Origin: Teratosphaeria epicoccoides | Lineage: Eukaryota; Ascomycota; Dothideomycetes; Mycosphaerellales; Teratosphaeriaceae | Direction of reading: 5' to 3' | Length of the DNA: 64,000 bases | Assembly: GCA_021401465.1 (NCBI GenBank) | Contig: JADDMT010000119.1 | Span: 1-64,000 of the forward strand | In this document: positions 1 to 10,300 of the stretch, one piece after another | How the letters are laid out: each line of letters opens with the position of its first letter | Position numbering within the stretch: position 1 is the first letter of the stretch | Position numbers and translations under genes: made by a program | Notes under the pieces: model-generated | Seen by the model: the letters and a program-made list of their open reading frames with translations, nothing else | What the model was told of the DNA's origin: nothing | Database searches by the model: none

Positions 1-1929
1 TCGCCCCGAAAAGACTTCATGGTAGGCAGCAGGGCTCCTAGGATCGGCTTTAAACCGAGCCGTACGATTACCCTCTAGGGTATCACGTTGACCTCCGCAA
101 GGTCATCTAACATACAGTCTACTAGCTTGAGCGAGCCATTAACTCGGACCGCGCCGGATAGGCGCCGGGTAGGCCACAAGTCTACACTATTAGTGACAGA
201 CAGCTTGGATACCCGCAGTAGCTATTCGGTTGTCTCGGGCTTGTCCTTCTTTCGCCTCCCCTCTAGGGAGGTTTCAGACACCTTGCTTACCTTCTTCCTA
301 TCACTTCGTTTAGGACAGCGAGCTGCCTAGTAGTCCCTCGCTCCATAGATGTGGCAGCTACTCGGAGGCTTCTCGCTACTGTCTTTTGGCTCGGAGGGCT
401 TGCTCCTCTAGAATGAACTACCGCGTTAGACGTGGCCCCTAGGGCGCTTGTAGTAGCGGCCCTTTAGTAGGTCCTCGGGACTTGGACGCTTATTGTCCTT
501 ACCGCCCGATTTTCCATTTCGCTTCAAGGTGATTTCCATACGTGTCGCAAGGGACATGAGGTCTTGCCGAGTTGTCGGAAGTTCATGAAAAGTCATGATT
601 GTGTTCCGAAGATTATCATCGAGTTTGACGAGCAAGTGCCGCACGCGTTGCGTCTCGGTATAGGGTAGCATCTGTCCCTCGAGCGTGGCGAGATAGGTTG
701 CGAAGCTAGAGGTTGTTTATCCCTTCCCCTGCTTAGCCTTCTCGTACTCGACGGACATAGTAAGGGCGCGATTCCCTGGATCCTCGACCTAGTCGACACA
801 GAACTAGCGAAAGTCCGCCTATGTATACGTTCCGTCATGGACCCGCATAATGTCATACCGCTCATGCTAATTGTTGCGAGGTTCCTTATCCTCTTCGAGC
901 CACATCACACTAAAGGCGACTCGTTCGCCCTCCATGGAATATCCGCGTAGGTTGAGCACAAAAACTGCCTCACACGCCTGCAAGAAAGTTCGAGCCTCCT
1001 TCAAGGTGTCTCCCTTAAACGGCTTCAGGTTGCGTGCGTTACGACTACCTCCTAGTTAGCCTACTATGGCCCCGAATTCAGGCACTAAGTTCGCGGGCAC
1101 ACGCGGAGGGTCTGCGCCTCCTAGTAAGTTGTCTTCGCGGGTCCCTAGCGTGAAATCTCGCTAGATTTCTTCGTCTGCTAGTTCATTAGTACCGCTCATG
1201 GCAACGTCTTCGTCGTTCTCGCTGTCGTCGCTACTAGGAGCGGTGCGGCTCCGGCTCTAGTTCGCAAGGCAGTTCGCGACCTAATCGACAATCATGGCTA
1301 CGAGGGCTAGGTCGATAGTCGGGGTTAGCTGCGGTCCCTGTGCGGGGGGTCTATTGCCTTGTCCGCCGCGTAATTGTCCTCTAGCGGACCTGTCGCTCGA
1401 TGCGGTGTCGCTCGTAGCGGGTACTTCTGCGGGCTAGTTACTCGGGCTAGCTTCGCTATCGCGGGCGCTCGGGATGGCGCTCGCTACGCGTTAGTTGCGA
1501 GTTCGTAGTGCTCTAGACATATCGTAGTATTCTCTGCTAGACTACAAAGCAGGGGGGAGAAAGCAGAACTGATATAGATGTATATGCTATATGATATGAA
1601 AATATCTCGCAGTGTGACAGAGTAATCCGACCTTTTAGTAGGTACAAGACAGCGCTGCTTTCTGCTTCTCGCAGAGGTGGCGCTAAGGGTGCTTATAACC
1701 CCTGACGCTCCTTAATTAGGGAAAGCATGTCCGAGCCTAACCCCGTAGGGGTACCGTAGGGTCAGCGACATGGGGACGTCCTACGTCAACAACTGATCCT
1801 ACTTGGACGACATACGAGCCAACGTATGTACGAAGGACCCCCTTGCCATATGTAGTAGGGTTACTACATGCTAAGGGCGGCCATTAGAACCTATGCGGTT
1901 TAGATGGTCCCCTAGTATCAACCGTATCA
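1..1929 (-). mobile_element. Partial inverted copy of the element-B chromovirus family (LTR plus gag/protease region)
   Basis: This stretch is the reverse complement of 6903-8831. Position x pairs with 8832-x from end to end, so the two arms differ by substitutions but show no net insertion or deletion. It holds a full 360-bp LTR (1570-1929) and, reading leftwards, the gag and protease start region, then runs off the window edge. The gag frame carries TAG and TAA stops. It sits inside a gag fragment of the element-A family that begins at 1930, so it is a later insertion into that sequence. The other end and its target duplication lie outside the window. Confidence 0.9.
1570..1929 (-). repeat. 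LTR, element-B family, copy 1 (5' LTR of the inverted partial element)
   Basis: It reads TGATATAG at its left end and CCGTATCA at its right end, the reverse complement of the LTRs at 6903-7262 and 14712-15071. All three copies are 360 bp. It keeps the terminal dinucleotide that has mutated in the 6903-7262 copy. Confidence 0.93.
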
Positions 1930-2817
1930 AAGGCATTACGCGAAGCGTTTAGGCTTAGTAATGAGCAACAAGAGGCCGAGAGAGCTCTCCTAGGAATCTA
2001 GCAGAAGGGTTCCGCTACTAAGTACCGCGCGGACTTTTAGACCCTCTCTGCTCGAGTCGACTAGAATGATAACGCTTTAGCCGCTTAGTTCTACTAGGGA
2101 CTAAAGGAGACGGTTAAAGACGAAATTGCCTGAGGAGATCGGCTAACGACATTCAAGGAAATGAGCGATCTCGCGATTAGAATCGATAATCGCATCTAGG
2201 AACGACAGCAAGAACGACAACATGGAAATCGCAAGCCGGCGTAGGCTAACCATAAGGTCTAACGATCGGCACCGAAATGGCGAAGCGATTACTACGGTCT
2301 CTAACCTATGGAGTTAGATGCGACTAAGGGGCGTCCGAGGAATAGACCCTGAGGAAAGCCGCGGAAGGGCTCTCCTCCCTAGAATGGTCTGAAGAAGCCA
2401 TTCGACAAGAGTAATCTCGAGTGCCACAACTGCGGAAAGAAAGGACACTTTTCCCGCGAATGTTTTGCTAAGAAGCAACGACAAGAGCTGCCTAGGATAG
2501 AGCAGGCTCGCGCAACAATAACGGCACCTAAGCAAAAGGCCGCCGCTACTCGAGAACCGGACCATGCTGCACTTACTTAGACTGCGTGCTACGACGACGA
2601 CTGTCGAATTCACAGGAGTAATAAAGATGGTTCCGGATAGTACCCTAGCTAAAACAAGGCACAGTCGATCTGTGCAATAAGGGGTACACCTTCTAGTGCG
2701 ATAGTCCTAAGAGAACAGGAACTAGAAGAAGAAGAAGAAGAAGGTTCGGACGATAACTACGAGCTTGTCGAAGCCGTCATTCCTGATTCCGAGGAAGACG
2801 AGAACATAGAGCGATAG
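1930..2817 (+). pseudogene. Gag fragment of an element-A family retrotransposon
   Basis: A plus-strand frame encodes the C-terminal half of a Ty3/gypsy Gag. A CCHC zinc knuckle (CHNC-GKKGH-FSREC pattern) lies near 2418-2465, followed by a Glu-rich acidic tail near 2715-2815. The same protein is encoded on the minus strand around 16200-17000 inside element A, so this is a second copy of the family. The frame is broken by several TAG stops. Its left end is cut by the element-B copy at 1-1929. Its right end stops abruptly where the LTR at 2818 begins, while the other copy continues with more coding sequence. Confidence 0.85.
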
Positions 2818-3277
2818 TGTCATAAGGGTAGGTGCCGATAGCAGGAAGGTAACTAGGTGTTAGACTCGTAGAGCTATGAAGAATATCGACAATGGCAGTT
2901 GACCTTGTAACTGACTCTCCTCTAAGCAAGAGAGGATTAAATTGAGATTAAGCACGAAGCTCCTAACTGTCTGTCCTAGAGCCATCCCTATATACTAGAG
3001 AGACAGAGCAGTTCTGTTAGATCTATCGACAGACCCGACAGATCCGTGTCTATGGATCTGTAGACTAACCCTACAGATCTAAGGGTCTGTCATCCTATGA
3101 CAGATCCCTTCTTCCTTGTAGGCCTAGGGATCTGTAGACTAACCCTACAGATCCGGGGATCTGTCCTCACGTGACAGATCCTTTCTCCTATGACTATGCC
3201 TATGACTCATAGTACTTAGGACCCTCATGATCCTGTATCCTACAGTACTCCAGACAGTACTCCTAACACTCATGACA
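2818..3277 (-). repeat. LTR of element A (3' LTR), with internal palindromic repeats
   Basis: The ends are TGTCATAAGG and CTCATGACA, giving TGTCAT/ATGACA terminal inverted repeats. It matches 17490-18225, except that the right copy carries an extra segment of roughly 245 bp. Inside are two units spaced 74 bp apart (starting at 3055 and 3129), each with GATCTGTAG...CTACAGATC and GGATCTGTC...GACAGATCC type dyads. Confidence 0.88.
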
Positions 3278-3295
3278 CTATCCCCCTCTTAGCCT
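3278..3295 (-). other. Polypurine tract of element A
   Basis: On the minus strand the bases just before the 3' LTR read as a purine run (AAGAGGGGGATAG) immediately followed by the LTR start. This is the expected position of a plus-strand priming site and fixes the element's orientation. Confidence 0.6.
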
Positions 3296-3356
3296 AGCTC
3301 GTCCCTAAGCTACCTTATTAGTGCGGGGTTTCTCTTGTTTCTTCTTTCAAGCTGTA

Positions 3357-3989
3357 ATGTCTTCTCTTTCTACATCACTGCCTTGTGTCATTCTAGACAC
3401 TAACGCCCCTTTCACGCAGAAACGCAAACGCCGCGCGAATCGAATCTATCGTCAGGGCCAGGACAGCATAAAGTCCTGCACTTAGTGTCAAGAGCTAAAG
3501 CTCGTTTGTCGGGTACACATTTCCTTAGGGAAATGTTCGCAATGTCACTTCAGTAACTGTCGGAGTTACGACGCGAAGGTGACAGAGGTCAAATGGAAGA
3601 AGTTAGGCGATTGGCGGAAAAGACTAATTGCTAATCTCGATCGTGCGAAGGTAGTCCTAGCCAAGGCTTCGCAGAAGATGCTAGAGGCGCATGCGAAGGA
3701 GATGCGTCTTCGAAAACAGTTAGACGCAGTCGACTAGGAGGTCGAAGATGGTCGCGCTCTCGAGGAGCGCGAGATCAGGGAGGAGGAGGCCGAGGAACAA
3801 GCTCTCGCGCAGGCCAGGTTCCTTCTTGACCTAGATCCTTCCGCGGGTCTCGCTCTTAGTCCTACGACATAGAGCGTAATAGAGGGTTTCGCTAACGCCT
3901 CATATTAGGGTTTCCTGGATAGCGTGATAGCCGAGCCGGTTGATAGCGTCCCGCAGGAGTCTAGTCGTAGCTTAGGATCTTCTTTCTAG
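3357..3989 (+). pseudogene. Antisense auxiliary ORF of element A: Cys-rich head plus coiled coil
   Basis: From an ATG at 3357 one plus-strand frame runs about 210 codons with only a few TAG interruptions. The start is basic (KRKRR near residue 23). It is followed by two cysteine clusters, CT-x-CQELKLVC and KCSQC...NC, spaced like a small zinc-binding fold. A long Lys/Arg/Glu-rich stretch then looks like a coiled coil (about residues 75-165). It lies between the chromodomain end of pol and the 3' LTR and is read opposite to gag-pol, meeting pol tail to tail. I do not recognise a defined function. Proteins with paired CxxC motifs followed by a coiled coil occur in fungal genomes near transposons as far as I recall, but I cannot search here. 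The exact 3' end is uncertain because several in-frame TAGs could be mutated codons. Confidence 0.6.
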
Positions 3990-6897
3990 GTTCGTTCCTT
4001 TCTCGAAACTTCGTATCTTTTGCTGACAGTTTCGCAGGTGTTCTAGGGGTTCCTAGGTGTTCTCGGTACTCCTATATCCTTCCCATTTTACTAAGTACTC
4101 TCGCTGTCCATCCTGCTAGCGAGTGTCGATAATCCTTTCGACAGAGTACTCCGGTTCTTCTACTTCAGGGTCGAGTAGTAAGGGTTCTGATTGCAGTGCG
4201 GCGTCCAGCGCTACTTGTTCTAGCAGAGAGACATGGAACACAGGGTGTATTCTTATCTGCTTGGGTAGCTGTAATTCAAAATTGACTGGTCCCGTCTTGG
4301 CCTTGATCCTGAATGGTCCTAGTTTTACAGCGTCTAGTTTTTTACTTAGCTTGTCCGATTTAATGTGACGGCGGAGGAGATACACCTTGTCCCCCTCCTT
4401 TAGAATTAGTCCCTCAATTCTCTTACGATTCGCGTACCGTGCCATGTTCTGCTAATAGAACTACAGGTCGAGTCGTGCTTCTGCTTGCAGTCAGCGTAGA
4501 TGTTCTACTCGTCTAAGTGCTACTAGGTTCGGATCACTAGCTAAGACGTCCGGAATGTCTTCTATAGCTGATCCATACGCCATCTGAAATGGCGAGAGTC
4601 CTGTCGACTCTGCTAGCGTACTATTATACGCGAGCTATGCTATTAGCAACAACTCTACCTAGTTGTTCTAGTCCCTATTAACATAGGATCGAAGGTACTG
4701 TTCTAACGTCTGATTTAGGCGTTCTGTCTGTCCATCTGTCTAAGGGTAGAAGGAAGTACTTAGTCGATGTTTGACCTAGAATTGTCTCATCAGGGCTCTC
4801 TAGAAGTTAGAGGTAAACACGGATCCTCGATCTGTTACTAGGTCCTGTAGCATGCCGTGTAATGCCACTACCTATTTGATGAAGACATGCGCGATATCTT
4901 TAGTCTTAAAGTCTTCGCGGTAAGGGATAAACTTCCTAAACTTGGTGAATCGGTCGACTACTACTATGATCCCGTCGAAGAACTCATTAGTAGCGGGTTC
5001 TCTCGACTAAGGTAGTTTAACGATAAAATCCATAGCGAGCGATTCCCATAGCCGTTAAGGTACCTTTAGTGGTTATAGTAGCCTATACGGTCTGTAACAG
5101 TCGTGCTTACTTCGTCGGCAAGTCACATATTAACGGACATAGTCCTCGATTGCCTTGCTCATCCTAGGGAAGTAATATTCTTATCGGAGAATTTGCTTCG
5201 TTTTAGACACTCCCGGGTGTCCTGCCTGAGGTACGTCATGTCAGAGGCGTAGTAGTTCCGATCGTAAAGACGTTAGCACGTATACTAATCCTTGAAACAG
5301 AAGGATTCCGTCTTCGTCTTCCTAATCCTCCTGTCCATCAATGTCGTCGCGGACAGCGAGTGCGGTTAGGTCATGGATTAGGGCGTTCTTCAGGTCGTCC
5401 TGAAACCTACTAGTCCATGTAACAGTCGTGGCCGCGAGTCGGTTGACTCCTAGCGTGCCATCGCTATTTTCCTGGAGAATAGCATGTTTCTCCCGCTTCA
5501 CGCCCTTCATGTAGTCCGTCTAGCGGCTAAGTGCATCGGCGCGTGCGTTGTTAGTCCCCTTGTAATAGACGATCTTGCAGTTAAAACTAGAGAGCTCCTC
5601 GCTCTACCGAACCTGTCGTCAGTTTAACTCTTTCGTCGTTGTGAAGTATCGCAAGTTCTCATGGTCTGTGTAGACCGTGACCTAGTGCTTAGAACCTTCT
5701 AAGTAGACCCGCCAGGCCTTGTAGGCGTCTACTATGGCTAGAAGTTCTTTGTCGTGGACGTCATATCGGAGTTCCGGTCCAGACAATTTCCTCGAGTAGT
5801 AGGCGACTAGCTGTAGTCGTCTACTCGGTCCTAGTTGACTCAAGCATGCCCCGAGTGCTGCGTCGGAGGCATCTGTTTCGACTGTGATAGGCTTATCCGG
5901 GTCGAACACAAGTAAGATCGGCTAATCTGTAAATCGTCGCTTGAGTTCCTCGAAGGCATTCCGTTAGGCGTCGTCCTATACGAATGGTGTATCCTTCGTC
6001 GTAAGAGTCGTAAGTAGTGCCGTGATCTTCGAATAGTTTGCCACAAATCTCCTGTAGAAGTTGGCGAATCTAAGGAAGGACTATACTTCCTTAACATTAG
6101 TCGGCGTAGGCTACTCTTTTAAGACCTAGACTTTCTTAGTGTCCATCTTGATTCCATTCTATACTACCACGTAGCCAAGGAATTGTACTTCCTGCTTATG
6201 AAACTCGCTCTTCTGCGGCTTGACCTTTAGCCGGTAATCCTGGAGTTTCTGAAGTACCTTGCGTACGTGAGTCCTATGCTCTTCGATCGTCCGGGAATAG
6301 ACAAGGATGTCGTCTAGATATATAACCACAAAGACGTCGAGGTACTCTCGTAGCACATTGTTAATAAATGCCTGCTATGTGGCTAGGGCGTTTGTTAACC
6401 TAAATGGCATGACTATGTACTCGTAGTGCCTAAACCTAGTTCGGAACGCGGTCTTCTATTCTTTGCCTTCCTTAATTTGAATTCGATTATACGCTCTAGG
6501 TATGTCGAACTTCGAGAACTACATTGCTCCTTGTAGGCAGTCCTGCAATTCCGAGAGCAAAGGAAGTGGATAACTATTCTTTATCGTGATGTCGTTTAAT
6601 CTATGATAATCTACGCAGAGTCGCTAGTCATCTTCCCCCTTTAGCACAAACAGGATCGGATATCCGGCCAGGGACTGCGACTTGCGAATGAAGCCTTTCT
6701 AGAGGTTGTCTTCTAGGTATTTCCGGAGAATCTCTAGTTTCGCCGCTAACAACGGGCGAACTGATTGCTTCGTCAGTGTCTTGCTAGGGAGTAAGGGTAT
6801 CCCGTAGTCCTACTCCTAGTGTTCTGGCAGAGCTTCTTGGTCGGGTTCTTCCTTGAAAAGAGTAGCGAACTCTTTATACTCATCAGGAACTGTAAAT
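3985..6897 (-). pseudogene. Element A pol, 3' part: RT, RNase H, integrase, chromodomain
   Basis: Minus-strand reading in one frame gives reverse transcriptase with a YLDDILVYS active-site box near 6310, RNase H with an ETDASD start near 5900, integrase core, an integrase C-terminal module (GPFRI/HPVFHVSLL near 4300-4200) and a chromodomain (EYSVERI...YLVKWEGY, about 4160-4000). In related chromoviruses the chromodomain guides integration to heterochromatin; that role is inferred here. Stops are mostly TAG in place of Trp or Gln codons. The upstream part (end of protease, start of the RT region) continues beyond the element-B insertion at 15077 and rightwards. Confidence 0.88.
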
Positions 6898-6902
6898 TCG
6901 AC
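6898..6902. repeat. Left target-site duplication of element B (TCGAC)
   Basis: The five bases TCGAC immediately precede the TGATACGG start of the LTR. The same five bases follow the other LTR at 15072-15076. Confidence 0.9.
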
Positions 6903-7262
6903 TGATACGGTTGATACTAGGGGACTATTTGAACCGCATGGGTTCTAATGGCCGCCCTTAGCATGCAGTAACCCTGCCACATATGGCAAGGGGGTCCTTC
7001 GTACATACGTTAGCTCGTATGTTGTCCAAGTAGGATCAGTTGTCGACGTAGGACGCCCCTACGTCGCTGACCCTACGGTACCCCTACGGGGTTAGGCTTA
7101 GACATGCTTTCCCTAATTAAGGAGCGTCGGGGGTTATAAGTACCCTTAGCGCTACCTCTGCGATAAGCAGAAAGCAGCGCTGTCTTGTACCTACTAAAAG
7201 GTCGGATTACTCTGTCACACTACGAGATATTTTCATATCATATAGCATATACATCTATATTA
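6903..7262 (+). repeat. 5' LTR of element B
   Basis: It starts TGATACGG and ends CTATATTA. The other two family copies end in TATATCA, so the terminal CA has become TA here, a CpA-to-TpA change like those seen throughout the element. Length 360 bp, equal to the 3' LTR. Confidence 0.93.
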
Positions 7263-7311
7263 GTTCTGCTTTCTCCCCCCTGCTTTGCAGTCTAGCAGAG
7301 AATACTACGAT

Positions 7312-10300
7312 ATGTCTAGAGCACCACGAACTCGCAACTAACGCGTAGCGAGCGCTATCCCGAGCGCCCGCGATGGCGAAGCTAGCCCGAGTAACTAGCC
7401 CGCAGAAGTAACCGCTGCGAGCGACACTGCATCGAGCGACGGTTCCGCTAGAGGACAATTACGCGGCGGACTAGGTAATAGACCCCCTGCATAGGGACCG
7501 CAGCTAACCCCGACTATCGACCTGGCCCTTGTAGCCATGATTGTCGATTAGGTCGCGAACCGCCTTGCGAACTAGAGCTGGAGCCGTACCGCTCCCGGCA
7601 GCGACAACGGCGAGGACGACGAAGACGTCGCCATGAGTAGTACTAACGAACTGGCGGACGAAGAAATCCAGCGAGATTTCACGCCAGGGACCCGCGAAGA
7701 CTACTTACTAGGAGGCGCAGACCCCCCGCGTGTGCCCGCAAACTTGGTGCCTGAATTCGGGGCCATAGTAGGCTAACCGGGAGGTAGTCGTAACGCACGC
7801 AACCCGAAGCCGTTCAAGGGAGACACCTTGAAGGAGGCTCGAACTTTCTTGCAAGCGTGTGAGGTAGTTTTCGTGCTCAACCTACGCGGATATTCCACGG
7901 AGGGCGAACGAGTCGCCTTTGGTGTGATGTAGCTCGAAGAGGATAAGGAACCTCGCAACAATTAGCATGAGCGGTATGACCTTATGCAGGTCCACGACAG
8001 AACGTATACATGGGCGGACTTTCGCTAGTTCTGTGTCGACTAGGTCGAGGATCCGGGGAATCGCGCCCTTACCGTGTCTGTCGAGTACGAGAAGGCTAAG
8101 CAGGGGAAGGGACAAATAACCTCTAGCTTCGCAACCTATCTCGCCACGCTCGAGGGACAGATGCCACCCTATACCGAGATGCAACGCGTGCGGCACTTGC
8201 TCGTCAAACTCGATGACGATCTTCAGAACACGATCATGACTTTTCATGAACTTCCGACAACTCGGCAAGACCTCGTGTCCCTTGCGACACGTATGGAAAT
8301 TACCTTGAAGCGAAATGGAAAATCGGGCGGTAAGGACAATAAGCGTCTAAGCCCTAAGGACCTACCGAAGGGCCGCCATCACAAGCGCCCTAGGGGCCAC
8401 GTCTAACGCGGTAGTTCATTCCGGAGGAGCAAGCCCTCCGAGCCAAAAGACGGTAGCGAGAAGCCTCCGAGTAGCTGCCACATCTGTGGAGCGAGGGACT
8501 ACTAGGCGGCTCGCTGTCCTAAACGAAGTGATGGGAAGAAGGTAAGCAAGGTGTCCGAAACCTCCCCGGAGGGGAGGCGAAAGAAGGACAAGCCCGAGAC
8601 AACCGAATGGCTACCGCGGGTATCTAAGCTGTCTGTCACTAATAGTGTAGACTCGTGGCCTGCCTGGCGCCTATCTAGCGCGGTCCGAGTTAATGGCTCG
8701 CTTGAGCTAGTAGACTGTATGTTAGATGACCTTGCGGAGGTTAACGTGATACCCTAGAGGGTAATCGTACGGCTCGGTTTGAAGCCGATCCTAGGAGCCC
8801 TGCTGCCTACCATGAAGTCTTTTCGGGGCGAAGGCGTAGCGGCTTAAGGCGCGTATAACGTGCGCCTCTAACTCGCGGACTCCTCAGGAGAAGTGCGCGA
8901 GACTAACGAAGTCTTCTACGCCGAAGACGTTCCTAATAAGGAGCTCCTACTCGGCCGCCCTTAGCGCCACAAGCAGGGAGTCGTTGTTGATAGAGCTACT
9001 AACAACTAGTTCTATGGCTCCATAGGCGAAGTTCCTGCAGTGCGGATGCGTGACGCACACAGCTTCTACAAGGACATGAAGAAGGTCTAATGCGTGTATG
9101 CGGTCTGCATACGGAACGTCAAGGAAGACGTTACCCTTCCGCCTGAGTTAGGGGAATACGCCGATATTTTCGACGCAGAGGCTGCGGCCTATGCCCGGGC
9201 CCTAGACGCGGAACATGCGATTGACCTTAAGGAGGGTTACAATCCTCCGCATCGACCTCTGTACCCTATGTCGGAATCGCAGCTCGAAACACTTCGAGAC
9301 TACCTCTACAAGGCGCAAAGGAACGCGTGGATCCGACGAAGCGACAGCGAGGCTAGAGCGTTAGTTATGTTCGTCCTGAAGAAGGACAACACGCTCCGCC
9401 TATGCGTTAACTATAGGGGCCTTAACGTAGTAACCTAGAAGAACCGCTGCCCCCTACTACTTATTAGCGAGACGCTTGACCGCCTTAGTCGCGCCGCCAT
9501 CTTCTCGTCTATCGACTTGAAGGACGCCTACTACCGGATACCGATCCGAAAGGGCGACAAGTAGAAGACCGCATTCTAAACGCGGTACAGACACTTCGAG
9601 TATACAGTGATACCGTTTAGCTTGACTAACGCACTAGCGACGTTCTAAGCGTATATCAACTAGGCCCTAGCCGGCCTCGTCGACACCTGCTGCGTAGTAT
9701 ATTTAGACGATATACTAGTCTATTCCGACTCGAAGGAGGAGCATATTCGGCATCTAAGTATAGTGCTCGAACGGCTCCGCAAGTTCGCTCTATACGCGAA
9801 CCTAAAGAAGTGCTCATTCCTGACGGATAGGATTGAGTTTCTCGGATACATCGTCTCTACTAAAGGAGTCATCATAGATGACTGAAGGGTGTCCGTAATC
9901 GCGGAGTAGCTACAGCCGACTACCCTCCGAGAAGTGTAGGTGTTCCTAGGATTCACTAACTTCTACCGCAGATTCATACGATCTTACTCGAAGATTGTGG
10001 CTCCCCTCACGGCCCTCGCAAAGGGCGCGGTTCGAGGAAAAAAGCCAGGGAAAGTGCCTTAGGAGGAGGCTTAGAGCAAGGCCTTCTCTAAACTCAAAGC
10101 AGCTTTTCAAACTACGCCTATACTTCGGCACTTTGACCCCGCTACGAAGATCTGGATAGAGACCGATGCTTCAAAATTCGTAATAGCCGCAATTATATCG
10201 CAGCTCTAGTCGCACGAAGGCAGTGCGCAATAGTACCCGATTGCCTTCTAGTCGCGGAAGATGCAGGGCGCTAAGCTTAACTACGAGACTCACGACTAAG

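Noticed and set aside
8074..8406. 110-codon open frame that could be called an independent gene
   Set aside because: It is the longest uninterrupted piece of element B's gag and lies in the same frame as the rest of gag-pol.
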